Source of the DNA: Peptococcaceae bacterium 1198_IL3148
GTDB taxonomy: Bacteria > Bacillota > Desulfotomaculia > Desulfotomaculales > Desulfohalotomaculaceae
Assembly (NCBI GenBank): GCA_036763105.1
Contig: JBAIYS010000003.1
Location: 124,001 to 188,000, forward strand
Reading direction: 5' to 3'
DNA: 64,000 nt
Shown piece by piece: positions 1 to 8,126 of the stretch (its first letter is position 1; each line of letters begins with the position of its first letter). The notes below the pieces were generated by a model. It was not told the DNA's origin. It ran no database searches and saw only the letters and a program-made list of their open reading frames with translations. The position numbers and the translations under genes were made by a program.

Positions 1-131
1 AAACCAATCTGTAAAGCTTTATCTAAGGGCTTTAAGTTAACCATTGCTACTTCCTGATATCGGTACAATATGTTAGTAATTAAATTTACTGCATCAGTAG
101 TCAGCTTATCCTCTGTGTTTTGAAAATCCAA
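1..131 (-). CDS. Partial small protein of unknown function (5' end only)
   Basis: The frame is open from a TTG at 131 to the window edge, giving 43 codons that begin LDFQNTEDKLTTDAVNLI and read like a helical protein. A good Shine-Dalgarno (AGGTGG) lies nine bases before the TTG. The frame differs from that of the reverse transcriptase remnant just upstream, so this looks like the next host gene, whose upstream side abuts the broken end of the intron. I do not recognise the family. It is the gene directly after rny in the direction of transcription. A chance open frame is possible because only 131 bases are visible. Confidence 0.4.
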   Translation of the reverse strand, partial: MDFQNTEDKLTTDAVNLITNILYRYQEVAMVNLKPLDKALQIG

Positions 132-889
132 CCTTTGACACCACCTATAGGCTGATAATATTTACGTGACCCACTTATCAGCATTGCCCATTCTTGCGGT
201 ATACCTAGCGCCACCAGCTTCTTTCTTTTCGTTTTTGATCTCTTCCATTGTTTTAGATAACACATTCGTAACCGCTGTCGTAGCCATTCATCAAGGGATT
301 GAAATACGGATTTTGTATCAGCTAGTCTGTAATAACCAATCCACCCAATTATATAGGTGTTGATTTTCTTGATTCTTTGGTTCATTGACTGGCTTTTGCT
401 ACGGCTCGTTAATTCCCGTATTTTGTCCATGAATCGCTGTTTTGTCTTTGGGGATATTCTGATTTTGGGTTCTTTGTTGGACGTAAATGAAAATCCTAGA
501 AATTTTCTCTTCCACGGTCGGTCAACTGCACTCTTTTGCATATTGACCTTGAGTTTTAGTTTACCTTCTACAAATCTTTTGACACTCGCCATTACCCTTT
601 CTCCTGCTCTACGGCTTTTAACGTAGATGTTGCAGTCATCTGCGTATCTGACAAATCGATGCCCGCGTTTCCAAAGCTCCCAGTCTAAGTCATTCAGCAT
701 GATGTTGGCCAATAGCAGGCTCAGGGGTCCGCCCTGCGGTGCCCCTTCCTCGGTTGCTATGCAACATCCGTTAACCATTACTCCAGCTTGAAGGTATTTG
801 CGAATTAGTAGTAACACTTTCTTGTCTGAAACTCTCTTTGCCACTCTTGACATTAATATGTCGTGGTTGACTTTATCAAAGAATTTCTC
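101..889 (-). pseudogene. Group II intron reverse transcriptase/maturase, truncated at both ends
   Basis: The reading frame holds the middle of a group II intron-encoded protein. It begins abruptly at EKFFDKVNHDIL, continues through the palm motifs GAPQGGPLS and FVRYADD (catalytic YADD), and into the thumb/maturase X region with GWIGYYRLAD. About 60-90 expected N-terminal residues are missing: an in-frame TAG at 902-904 lies just upstream with no RT sequence before it. At the C-terminal end homology stops near SRK (about position 161). The last 19 residues read through host sequence in a frame that overlaps the next gene. A start at ATG 853 is only the first methionine in the fragment. With both ends lost the protein is very unlikely to work. 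Confidence 0.85.
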
Positions 890-929
890 GGGTCTTTCAC
901 CCTATAGATAATGCCCATGCCGGGCGCAC
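161..929 (-). mobile_element. Decayed group IIC intron inserted after the rny terminator
   Basis: Read on the minus strand, position 929 begins GTGCGCCCGGCATGGGC, then TCTATAGGGTGAAAG, which matches the 5' end of domain I of bacterial class C group II introns as I know them. About 40 bases later the sequence jumps into the reverse transcriptase gene (junction near 887-893, at a CCCGAG/GAG overlap), so most of domain I and the RT N-terminus are deleted. No domain V or VI hairpin follows the RT. The 5' end lies about 10 bases beyond the stem of the rny transcription terminator, the site type class IIC introns prefer. The exact right-hand junction (about 161) is approximate. Confidence 0.75.
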
Positions 930-938
930 ATAGTGTAA

Positions 939-965
939 AAACGACCCCATAAAATGGGGTCGTTT
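939..965 (-). terminator. rny terminator (group IIC intron target)
   Basis: An 11-bp perfect stem (AAACGACCCCA paired with its complement) with a five-base loop lies just after the rny stop. On the minus strand it is followed by a T tract. The intron remnant starts a few bases beyond. Confidence 0.85.
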
Positions 966-976
966 ATTTTCATTAT

Positions 977-2515
977 TTATTTAGCATAATCAACCACACG
1001 GGTTTCACGAATTATTATTACTTTGATTTGTCCTGGGTAATCTAATTCATTTTCAATCTGTTTGGTAATTTCCCGTGCAGTTCTCACAGCACCTAGATCA
1101 TCTATCTTATCCGGTTTAACCATGATACGGATTTCCCGTCCTGCCTGAATAGCAAAGGACTTGTCCACACCTTCAAAAGAATTAGCTATCTCTTCCAGTT
1201 TCTGCAAACGTTTTATATAGGACTCTAACGTTTCTCTTCTGGCACCAGGTCTGGCAGCAGAAATCGCATCTGCAGCTTGTACTAGAACAGCTTCAATGGT
1301 TTGTGGTTCTTCATCTCCGTGGTGGGCAGCAATGGCATGGATAATTTCTGGGCTTTCTTTGTATTTTTGGCACAAATTAACACCAATTGTAACGTGTGGA
1401 CCTTCCACTTCATGATCCACAGCCTTCCCAACATCATGTAATAAACCAGCACGTTTAGCAATCTGAACATCAATTCCCAGTTCAGCCGCCATTAAGCCAG
1501 CTAAATGACATACTTCAATAGAATGTTTAAGTACATTTTGTCCGTAACTGGTACGAAACTTTAGGCGTCCTAACAACTTGACTAACTCAGGATGTAAACC
1601 GTGAACACCGGTTTCGAAAGTAGCCTGTTCTCCAGCTTCTCGAATTTGTACCTCTACATCTTTTTGCGCTTTTTCCACCATTTCTTCAATTCGAGCCGGA
1701 TGAATACGTCCATCGGATATCAGTTTTTCTAAAGCAATACGCGCAACTTCTCGCCGAATCGGGTCAAAACCTGATACAATCACCGCTTCTGGTGTATCGT
1801 CAATAATTAAATCTATGCCTGTTAACGTTTCAAATGATCGGATATTACGACCCTCACGTCCAATAATACGACCTTTCATTTCGTCATTAGGCAAAGCAAC
1901 TACAGACACAGTGGCCTCAGCAACGTGATCAGCAGCACAACGCTGAATAGCCAATGAAATAATATCCCTTGCTCTTTTGTCCGCTTCATCTTTCGCCTTA
2001 TGTTCGATATCCTTAATCATTAATGCTGCATCATGCTGGACTTCTTTTTCAATATCCGCCAGCAACATTTGTCTGGCCTCTTCAGAAGTCATATTTGATA
2101 TGCGCTCTAACTCAGTCAATTGTTGTTTAAAAGTTTTTTCGGTTTCTACTTTAATTTTATCAATTTCAGTTTCCTTGCGCTGTAAAATATCTTCTTTCTT
2201 TTCAATGGCGTCAGCTTTACGATCTAGAACCTCTTCTTTTTGAGTAAGACGTCTTTCTAACCGTTGTAATTCATTACGTCGATCTTTATATTCCTTCTCA
2301 ACTTCGTTTCGAAATTTAATCGTTTCTTCTTTTGCTTCCAGTATCGCTTCTCTTTTCTTAGCCTCTGCTTGACGTTGAGCATCTTCAACTATTTTTTTTG
2401 CTTCTGTTTCAGCACTGATTATCTTGGCTTCTGCAATGGATCTTCTAACGAAATAACCCACCGCCATGCCAACCATAATAGCTACAATGGCAATTAGAAT
2501 ACTTTGTGATTCCAC
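977..2515 (-). CDS. rny: Ribonuclease Y
   Basis: This is an endoribonuclease that starts mRNA decay at the inner face of the membrane. Its 512 residues match the family length. Residues 5-23 form an N-terminal membrane anchor. A long charged coiled coil follows to about residue 200, then a KH domain with [15 protein letters not shown] near 220, and an HD hydrolase domain with HDVGKA and AAHHGDEE. The start is a GTG at 2515 behind AGGAGGTG. It is transcribed on the minus strand after recX, but has its own promoter inside the recX end (2748-2776) and a roughly 225-base structured leader that contains a terminator. The identification is firm; leader-based control is inferred. Confidence 0.97.
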   Translation of the reverse strand: MESQSILIAIVAIMVGMAVGYFVRRSIAEAKIISAETEAKKIVEDAQRQAEAKKREAILEAKEETIKFRNEVEKEYKDRRNELQRLERRLTQKEEVLDRKADAIEKKEDILQRKETEIDKIKVETEKTFKQQLTELERISNMTSEEARQMLLADIEKEVQHDAALMIKDIEHKAKDEADKRARDIISLAIQRCAADHVAEATVSVVALPNDEMKGRIIGREGRNIRSFETLTGIDLIIDDTPEAVIVSGFDPIRREVARIALEKLISDGRIHPARIEEMVEKAQKDVEVQIREAGEQATFETGVHGLHPELVKLLGRLKFRTSYGQNVLKHSIEVCHLAGLMAAELGIDVQIAKRAGLLHDVGKAVDHEVEGPHVTIGVNLCQKYKESPEIIHAIAAHHGDEEPQTIEAVLVQAADAISAARPGARRETLESYIKRLQKLEEIANSFEGVDKSFAIQAGREIRIMVKPDKIDDLGAVRTAREITKQIENELDYPGQIKVIIIRETRVVDYAK

Positions 2516-2566
2516 TTTTAGTTCACCTCCTGTCGCTTAGATATCCTTCTAACTAACATTTTTTTA

Positions 2567-2592
2567 ATAAAAAATACCGAGTCGCCTCGGCA
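2567..2592 (-). terminator. Terminator hairpin inside the rny leader
   Basis: On the minus strand CCGAG and CTCGG pair around a GCGA tetraloop (2577-2590), with two weaker outer pairs, followed directly by TATTTTTTATT. It lies between the rny promoter and the rny start codon. It may end recX transcripts, act as an attenuator for rny, or both. Confidence 0.7.
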
Positions 2593-2741
2593 GAAAAAGT
2601 ATTTAATATGGATATAGTTATATCAAGCTACATATATTATAAAAATCATGATATATGTACGTTGCTTGATTTATTCGGTTTTTAAATTAAGATAATTTAT
2701 ATAAAACCGCCATATCGCGATATAAATCCTATTTTCTGCCA
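2593..2741 (-). ncRNA. Structured 5' leader of rny (candidate regulatory RNA)
   Basis: The roughly 225-base transcribed region before rny holds several hairpins besides its terminator. At 2622-2670 an interrupted hairpin pairs seven plus nine bases around a four-base bulge. At 2676-2709 CGGTTTT pairs with AAAACCG. At 2712-2723 there is a 12-base perfect palindrome, ATATCGCGATAT. I do not recognise a known riboswitch class. An AT-rich spacer folding by chance is the main alternative. Confidence 0.4.
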
Positions 2742-2747
2742 TCCTCA

Positions 2748-2776
2748 ATTTTACAAGTTTTTCTGTTCAGTGTCAA
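2748..2776 (-). promoter_or_regulatory. Sigma-A type promoter for rny
   Basis: TTGACA (2771-2776) and TAAAAT (2748-2753) are separated by 17 bases on the minus strand. The -35 box overlaps the recX stop codon. Confidence 0.7.
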
Positions 2777-3252
2777 GTTACATCCAAATCAAAGTCCCTA
2801 AGGGCTTCTTTAATAATGTTATAAGAAAATCCTCTGCGCAGTAAAAGGGCAACTAATTTCTGTGATTTCGGTGGGCTGGTTTTGTTATTGATGGTCCTTT
2901 TTACCAGTTTTTTGGCTAAATCCAATTCTGTTTGATAGTCAATGGTGGCAACAGCATCTGATACAATGTCTTTATCTATTCCCAATTGAACCAATTCATA
3001 TTTCATACGATTTACGCCCACTGGTTTGGCACTAGAAATTTTATTGTATATATATTGTTGGGCAAATTGGTAATCATCAATCAGTTTACAATCTTTTAGA
3101 AAATCTAAGGTTTGCTCAATTATACACTGATCATAACCCTTTTGTTCCAGCCTATTCTTTATTTCATGCTGACTCCGTTGGCGGTATGTCAGTAACCTTA
3201 AAGCATAGTTTTTTGCCTTTACCAAATCCCTATCTATTTTTAACCACCTCAT
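2773..3252 (-). CDS. recX: Regulatory protein RecX
   Basis: RecX is a small helical protein that binds RecA filaments and modulates recombination. The 159 residues consist of repeated three-helix units, with typical phrases such as ALRLLTYRQRSQHEI, and the gene sits directly after recA as usual. The start at ATG 3252 has no strong Shine-Dalgarno of its own, and AGGTGG occurs just inside the frame, so the true start could be a few codons downstream. A hairpin between recA and recX probably limits read-through, keeping RecX lower than RecA. Confidence 0.9.
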   Translation of the reverse strand: MRWLKIDRDLVKAKNYALRLLTYRQRSQHEIKNRLEQKGYDQCIIEQTLDFLKDCKLIDDYQFAQQYIYNKISSAKPVGVNRMKYELVQLGIDKDIVSDAVATIDYQTELDLAKKLVKRTINNKTSPPKSQKLVALLLRRGFSYNIIKEALRDFDLDVT

Positions 3253-3263
3253 TATAACTAGAA

Positions 3264-3285
3264 AGGCTTGGCATTGGCCAAGCCT
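3264..3285 (-). terminator. Hairpin between recA and recX
   Basis: A 9-bp perfect stem (AGGCTTGGC with its complement) around a four-base loop is followed on the minus strand by CTTTCTAGTT, a weak T tract. It is probably a leaky terminator for recA that allows some recX transcription. Confidence 0.6.
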
Positions 3286-3327
3286 CTAGGCAAACGCCTA
3301 AGCTTTTGTTATGCAATTATTCCGATT

Positions 3328-4347
3328 CTAATCAGCATCAGCCACCCCGTCCGCTAACGTCGGGGGGTTAATTTTATCATTTATCTTTTGCACAATTTCT
3401 TCAGCAATAATTGGATTTTGTTTGAGGAACTCTTTGGCATTTTCACGCCCCTGACCTAAACGCTCTTGATTATAGGCATACCAAGCACCACTTTTTTGAA
3501 CAACATCTAGCTCTACGCCTATGTCAACAATGCTGCCTTCTTTTGAAATCCCTTCTCCGTACATAATATCAAATTCCGCCACTTTAAAAGGGGGGGCCAC
3601 TTTATTTTTTACTATTTTTACTTTGGTACGGTTACCCAGAACGTCGGTACCCTGTTTTAATTGCTCAGACTTGCGTACTTCCATTCTAACGGAAGCATAA
3701 AATTTCAATGCCCGTCCACCAGGTGTAGTTTCCGGGTTACCAAACATTACGCCAACTTTTTCCCTTAACTGGTTGATAAAAATCGCCGCGGTTTTTGATT
3801 TACTAATTACACCAGTTAGCTTTCTTAACGCTTGGGACATCAAACGGGCTTGTAAGCCAACGTGTGCATCTCCCATTTCGCCCTCTATTTCTGCCCGTGG
3901 TACCAACGCAGCCACAGAGTCAATTACTACCACATCCACAGCACCGCTTCTCACTAAAGCTTCGCAAATTTCTAAACCTTGTTCACCGGTATCGGGCTGT
4001 GAGATAAGCAGATTATCGATGTCTACACCTAAAGCCTCAGCATATGTAGGATCCAAAGCATGTTCAGCATCAATAATTGCCGCCACTCCTCCAGCTCTTT
4101 GGGCCTCGGCAATAACATGCAGAGCAATGGTTGTTTTACCTGATGATTCAGCACCGTATATTTCAGTAACTCTACCCCGTGGTATGCCCCCAATGCCCAG
4201 AGCTAAATCTAAAGCCATGCAGCCAGTGGGTATTTTTTCCACCTGTAATTTTGCGTTTACTTCTCCCAGTCTCATAATGGAACCTTTGCCATGGTCCTTT
4301 TCTATTTTAGCCAGCGCTGCCTCTAAGGCCGACTTTTTATCCGTCAA
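3328..4347 (-). CDS. recA: Recombinase RecA
   Basis: RecA is the DNA strand-exchange ATPase and the coprotease for LexA. With the start used here it has 339 residues: Walker [10 protein letters not shown] at 65-73, [17 protein letters not shown], and the DNA-binding loop with [17 protein letters not shown] chose TTG 4347 because GAGAGGGG lies eight bases upstream and the product then begins [11 protein letters not shown] as in relatives. An in-frame TTG at 4365 would add six residues over the ribosome site. A strong promoter (4394-4423) and a LexA-type box (4364-4377) precede it, so SOS control is expected. Confidence 0.97.
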   Translation of the reverse strand: MTDKKSALEAALAKIEKDHGKGSIMRLGEVNAKLQVEKIPTGCMALDLALGIGGIPRGRVTEIYGAESSGKTTIALHVIAEAQRAGGVAAIIDAEHALDPTYAEALGVDIDNLLISQPDTGEQGLEICEALVRSGAVDVVVIDSVAALVPRAEIEGEMGDAHVGLQARLMSQALRKLTGVISKSKTAAIFINQLREKVGVMFGNPETTPGGRALKFYASVRMEVRKSEQLKQGTDVLGNRTKVKIVKNKVAPPFKVAEFDIMYGEGISKEGSIVDIGVELDVVQKSGAWYAYNQERLGQGRENAKEFLKQNPIIAEEIVQKINDKINPPTLADGVADAD

Positions 4348-4363
4348 AAGCTCATCCCCTCTC

Positions 4364-4377
4364 AAAACGCATGTTCG
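4364..4377 (-). promoter_or_regulatory. LexA-type SOS operator for recA
   Basis: On the minus strand the site reads CGAACATGCGTTTT, close to the Gram-positive SOS box CGAACATATGTTCG (GAAC-N4-GTTY core kept). It lies about 10-23 bases after the predicted transcription start and just upstream of the recA ribosome site. Confidence 0.75.
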
Positions 4378-4393
4378 CGCGCATTATGTATCA

Positions 4394-4423
4394 ATTATAT
4401 TATCGACTTTATTGGATTGTCAA
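4394..4423 (-). promoter_or_regulatory. recA promoter
   Basis: Consensus TTGACA (4418-4423) and TATAAT (4394-4399) boxes are separated by 18 bases on the minus strand. Confidence 0.8.
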
Positions 4424-4448
4424 TGAAAATTTATCCCTTTACAACCGC

Positions 4449-4475
4449 AAAGAGGGTTCGCAATGAACCCTCTTT
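4449..4475 (-). terminator. cinA terminator hairpin
   Basis: An 11-bp stem (AAAGAGGGTTC with its complement) overlaps the cinA stop codon. No long T tract follows, so termination may be partial. Confidence 0.5.
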
Positions 4476-5718
4476 AATACTCAACTTTTTCCAGATAGTG
4501 CCTAATCATTTTTAATGATGCGTTAACGCTACCTTGACGAATGGCCATCCGCCGACCGGGTAGTTTATATTGGCGGCAAATTGTGCCTTCGGCTGTATCC
4601 AATGCAATATAAACTAAACCAATGGGTTTCTTCTCATTGTAACCCGGCCCAGCTATACCAGTAACAGCTAGCCCTAAATCTGCCCTCAGAAGTTGGCGCA
4701 CCTTTCTAGCCATGTTAGTGGCTGACCATTCGCTCACCAGTCCATGGGACTCTATGGCCACAGGATCAATACCCAACAGTTTCTCTTGGGCATCCTTGCT
4801 GTAGCAAACAATTCCACCCTTTAAGTATTTGGAACACCCAGGAATATCACACAACCGAGCCTCTACTAAACCTGCAGTACATGATTCTGCCACCGCTATG
4901 GTCTTGTTATATTTTTTCAATAAATCCCCAACAACCATTTCAATCTTTTCATCATCCATGGCAAAAATATAGGGCTTTAGACGAGCCTTCACCTGCTCAG
5001 CCAATGGCTTCACCAGTTTGTCCGCTTCCTCAGTGGTGGTAGCATGGGCACTTATTCTTACATGTACTTCACCCGGACGAGCAATATATGCCAGCTCGGG
5101 ATTATCTATGCCATCCAGACCGTTTAACATTTCTTGCACATTGTCTTCCCTAATGCCAGTGACTTTAATTGTAGTAAAGCGAGTAACTTCTCCTCTCCCC
5201 GATAGAGATGCAAGGTACGATACAACATAGTTGTCGTACATAGCCTCCAATTCCCAAGGGGGGCCAGGAAGTACGATCACAACATTACCCTTGGATGTCT
5301 CAAGGATTGCCCCTGGCGCGGTGCCGCAATGATTGGGTAAAATCATTGCTCCCTTGGGGAAATATGCCTGTTTAACGGTACTGTCAGGCATATCATTGCT
5401 ATGGCTAATAAAAAATTGTTTGATTGATACTAACGATTCTTCATGCAGTACCATTGGTAAGCCCAACACTTCCGCTATGGTTTCTTTGGTCAAATCATCG
5501 GATGTAGGGCCTAATCCCCCGGTGGTGATAATAATATCAGAACGTTCCAGTGATTGGCGTAGAATCATAGCCATTTGATCCCAATCGTCGCCCACTGTGG
5601 TATGTAGTGTTACTTCTATCCCCAAATCAGACAGTTTTCTTCCTAGATATTGCGCGTGTGTATTTAAACTTTGTCCCAATAGTAGTTCAGTACCGGTAAA
5701 AATCATTTCAGCTTTCAT
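4474..5718 (-). CDS. cinA: CinA family protein (nicotinamide-nucleotide amidohydrolase)
   Basis: This is a two-domain protein. The N-terminal molybdopterin-binding-like (COG1058) domain starts MKAEMIFTGTELLLGQ and has TTGGLGPTSDD. The C-terminal NMN deamidase (PncC) domain has IAVAESCTAGLVEARL and VTGIAGPGY. It salvages pyridine nucleotides and is linked to competence and recombination in relatives. The start at ATG 5718 gives 414 residues, the usual length, with GGTGG seven bases upstream; an upstream ATG at 5739 would add seven unlikely residues. It sits directly before recA, as in many Firmicutes, but recA has its own promoter. Confidence 0.94.
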   Translation of the reverse strand: MKAEMIFTGTELLLGQSLNTHAQYLGRKLSDLGIEVTLHTTVGDDWDQMAMILRQSLERSDIIITTGGLGPTSDDLTKETIAEVLGLPMVLHEESLVSIKQFFISHSNDMPDSTVKQAYFPKGAMILPNHCGTAPGAILETSKGNVVIVLPGPPWELEAMYDNYVVSYLASLSGRGEVTRFTTIKVTGIREDNVQEMLNGLDGIDNPELAYIARPGEVHVRISAHATTTEEADKLVKPLAEQVKARLKPYIFAMDDEKIEMVVGDLLKKYNKTIAVAESCTAGLVEARLCDIPGCSKYLKGGIVCYSKDAQEKLLGIDPVAIESHGLVSEWSATNMARKVRQLLRADLGLAVTGIAGPGYNEKKPIGLVYIALDTAEGTICRQYKLPGRRMAIRQGSVNASLKMIRHYLEKVEY

Positions 5719-5893
5719 ATAAGACCACCATTTATTCATTTTTTTGTTGCTTAAAAATTTTCTGACACCTGTAATTCATTTAAGGGTATGTGAAATTTAT
5801 TACTTACCGCTTCATTTTAACATTGATTTTGATTTTTGCCTACCCTTAATTTATTTTCTTCTATTTATTATAAATTAAATAATTAAAAAGTAA

Positions 5894-5914
5894 AGTGGAG
5901 CCATCGGCTCCACT
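5894..5914 (-). terminator. Terminator of the FtsH-like operon
   Basis: A 9-bp perfect stem (AGTGGAGCC with its complement, three-base loop) is followed on the minus strand by TTACTTTTTAATT. It lies 17 bases beyond the stop of the FtsH-like gene. Confidence 0.8.
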
Positions 5915-5930
5915 AACACTGATTATTGCA

Positions 5931-7403
5931 TTATGCCACTGCCTGATTAATTAGATAGCGAAATTCTTTACCAGTTACCTTTTCTTTTTCTAAAAGGTTT
6001 TTGGCATTCTGCTCTATCACAGGAATCATTTTTTTGATATACTCCAAAACCCGGTTTTCCTGTTGATTTAAAATACTTTTAACCTCTTTAAACTTTTGCT
6101 CCTGAGACAGCGAGTTTATGTCAATAATGCCTAGATCACTGAGGCCGGTTTTAATGATTGTTTCAGCTGTTTGAAAAGCTTTTTCAAAATCGTTAGTTGC
6201 ACCAGTGCTGCGATTACCCATTACCACGTCTTCAGCTATCGCTCCTGCCAGCATAATAGCAATTTGGTTTTCTAGATACTCCTTAGTATATAAGTAACTA
6301 TCCTCTTCATTGTGCTGTCTCATATACCCCAAAGCTCCTCCCCTTGGTGTCACCGTTAATGTCGCCACTGACCCGGGACGTACCAGTTCCGCGATTAGGG
6401 CGTGACCAGTTTCATGTATGGCCACCCGCTGTAGTTCTTCATTTGTTGGGCGACGATCCAACTTTTCTCCCATAATTACTTTATCCACCGCTTCTTGCAA
6501 ATGCCGATAATAAATACATTCAGAGTTTTCCCGCATGGCAAGAATCGCTGCTTCGTTAGTTAAACTCTCCAAATGAGCACCTGAAAAGCCAAAGGTTTCT
6601 TTTGCGATGACATTTAAGTCTACATCCCTTGCCAAAGGTTTATTCTTGGCATGAATTTTTAAAATTTGGTATCGGCCATTTCGGTCAGGCAATTCCACCT
6701 TTACTTGCCTATCAAATCTGCCGGGACGGGTCAGAGCGGGGTCTAACATATCAACTCGGTTGGTGGCAGCTATCACCAATATTCTCACTGTGTCATCACA
6801 TTTTATTCCGTCCATTTGCACTAATAATTCATTCAGAGTTTGATCGTATTCCATGTGACTGCTGTTTTGACCCCGTTTAGCACCAAGAATTTCCACTTCG
6901 TCTATAAATATTAATGCTGTTGTTTTGCCGACTTTCTTTGCTTTTTCTTTGGCTGAATTAAATAATTTTCTCACCCGTTGAGCACCAACACCAGCATACA
7001 TTTCCACAAATTCGCTGCCAGATGATGCTAAGAACACAGCATCCGTATAATTGGCGGCGGCCTTAGCCAACAATGTTTTTCCAGTACCCGGTGGCCCGGT
7101 AAAAAGTATCCCTTTTAACGGACGAATGCCTAACTTTTTAACCTGCTGGTAGTTTTTAATAAAGTCCAAACCTTCTTTTAACTCATTAATGGCGGTATCC
7201 TGACCACCAATATCCTCAAAGGTAACTTTGGGAATTGCAGTACCACCACTCTCAAAGCCCTTTACCAAACCCTTTGTTTGAGCAATAAAATATAAAGTAC
7301 CGCCAGCAATTGCCAAAATAAATAAGGGAAAGATATCATAGCCAGCAATGAAAGCAAATATAATTAAGGCTAAAGTCAAGCCAAGGCTAATTTCTTTGAT
7401 CAC
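5931..7403 (-). CDS. Short FtsH-like AAA+ zinc metalloprotease
   Basis: This is a membrane-bound ATP-dependent protease of the FtsH/M41 type. From GTG 7403 (behind GGAGGTG) it has 490 residues: two closely spaced membrane segments (about 8-20 and 25-41), Walker A GPPGTGKT (103-110), Walker B LIFIDEVE (about 164-171), arginine fingers in RPGRFDR, zinc site HETGH (330-334) and a third ligand Asp in TGATNDF (405). All catalytic residues are present. Unlike standard FtsH (about 600-650 residues), there is almost no extracytoplasmic loop between the membrane segments and the C-terminus is short. The upstream gene overlaps it by 17 bases and may supply the missing outer part. Its substrates are unknown. 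Confidence 0.85.
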   Translation of the reverse strand: MIKEISLGLTLALIIFAFIAGYDIFPLFILAIAGGTLYFIAQTKGLVKGFESGGTAIPKVTFEDIGGQDTAINELKEGLDFIKNYQQVKKLGIRPLKGILFTGPPGTGKTLLAKAAANYTDAVFLASSGSEFVEMYAGVGAQRVRKLFNSAKEKAKKVGKTTALIFIDEVEILGAKRGQNSSHMEYDQTLNELLVQMDGIKCDDTVRILVIAATNRVDMLDPALTRPGRFDRQVKVELPDRNGRYQILKIHAKNKPLARDVDLNVIAKETFGFSGAHLESLTNEAAILAMRENSECIYYRHLQEAVDKVIMGEKLDRRPTNEELQRVAIHETGHALIAELVRPGSVATLTVTPRGGALGYMRQHNEEDSYLYTKEYLENQIAIMLAGAIAEDVVMGNRSTGATNDFEKAFQTAETIIKTGLSDLGIIDINSLSQEQKFKEVKSILNQQENRVLEYIKKMIPVIEQNAKNLLEKEKVTGKEFRYLINQAVA

Positions 7404-7965
7404 TGGCCTCACCTCCAATATTGGCAACTTGTCCCGTTACCATGTAGTTTTGTCTCGCTACTATTCTGATTAAACTTTTATTGGTGTGCTCGTTAAATAA
7501 TTGAATAAAAATGTTGTCGCCACTTACATATACCTCGGCATTTACCTGGGCTTCAGTGGCCATTTTTTCTATATTATCAACCATCTCAGGGAAGTTTCCC
7601 TGCATTATCGCTTGATGAATGTAGTACTGACTGCGCTGCCAAAGTTGATATAGCTGTTGGTCAGGATTATCCACAAAGCTAATTCTAAAGGACTGATTTT
7701 TTAGCACTTTGCTAGCTTCAAAATATATCTCTTGATACAATTCAGCGCTATTTATTCCTTCATCCTTTAATTTTATTTCGATCACAGTGATATCAGCTTT
7801 TTCATCAATGGTGACCTGTTGCACTGATTTATTCTCCATTATTAATTCTTCCAGTGGTTTTTCTATGTTGTATTTATTATATAAAAATTGACCACCAAAA
7901 AATAAAATTAAACCGATTAATAGTGCTAAGATAATTATTGGTATCCGGAGACCGCGCCACTCCAC
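7387..7965 (-). CDS. Membrane-anchored protein of unknown function, partner of FtsH-like protease
   Basis: From GTG 7965 (Shine-Dalgarno GAGGGGG) the product has 193 residues: one N-terminal membrane helix (IPIIILALLIGLILFFGG, about residues 8-25), then a mainly charged domain of about 160 residues expected outside the membrane. I do not recognise a named domain; the region around LEELIMENKSVQQVTIDE loosely recalls the FtsH extracytoplasmic domain. Its 3' end overlaps the FtsH-like gene by 17 bases, implying coupled translation and a joint role, perhaps as substrate adaptor or outer domain. A longer frame to 8067 exists but crosses the likely promoter. Confidence 0.75.
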   Translation of the reverse strand: MEWRGLRIPIIILALLIGLILFFGGQFLYNKYNIEKPLEELIMENKSVQQVTIDEKADITVIEIKLKDEGINSAELYQEIYFEASKVLKNQSFRISFVDNPDQQLYQLWQRSQYYIHQAIMQGNFPEMVDNIEKMATEAQVNAEVYVSGDNIFIQLFNEHTNKSLIRIVARQNYMVTGQVANIGGEASDQRN

Positions 7966-8005
7966 AGCCATCCCCCTCTCTAAAGTTAGCCAATAAACAA
8001 CTACC

Positions 8006-8014
8006 ATTATAACA
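8006..8014 (-). promoter_or_regulatory. Extended -10 promoter for the FtsH-like operon
   Basis: The minus strand reads TGTTATAAT, a TGn-extended -10 box, about 40 bases before the start of the membrane-protein gene and after the rnpB terminator. No good -35 box is visible. Confidence 0.5.
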
Positions 8015-8068
8015 CAATAACATACAAGCATCATTATGAAACAACTTCCATCATCGGGTGCAGACAAC

Positions 8069-8096
8069 TAAAGCCACCTCATGTGAGGTGGCTTTA
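8069..8096 (-). terminator. rnpB terminator
   Basis: A 13-bp perfect stem (CTAAAGCCACCTC with its complement) around a very small loop lies about 30 bases past the end of RNase P RNA. Confidence 0.75.
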
Positions 8097-8126
8097 GTTG
8101 CAATGTTATCTAAATGTCTGTTAATT

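Noticed and set aside
1-100. Domain V/VI of the group II intron after the reverse transcriptase
   Set aside because: No GAGC...GUUC-type domain V hairpin can be found here, and an open frame of different character occupies this stretch.
3773-4426. A 217-codon plus-strand open frame over recA
   Set aside because: It mirrors recA codons on the other strand, and its translation is Ser/Ala/Pro-rich with no recognisable motif.
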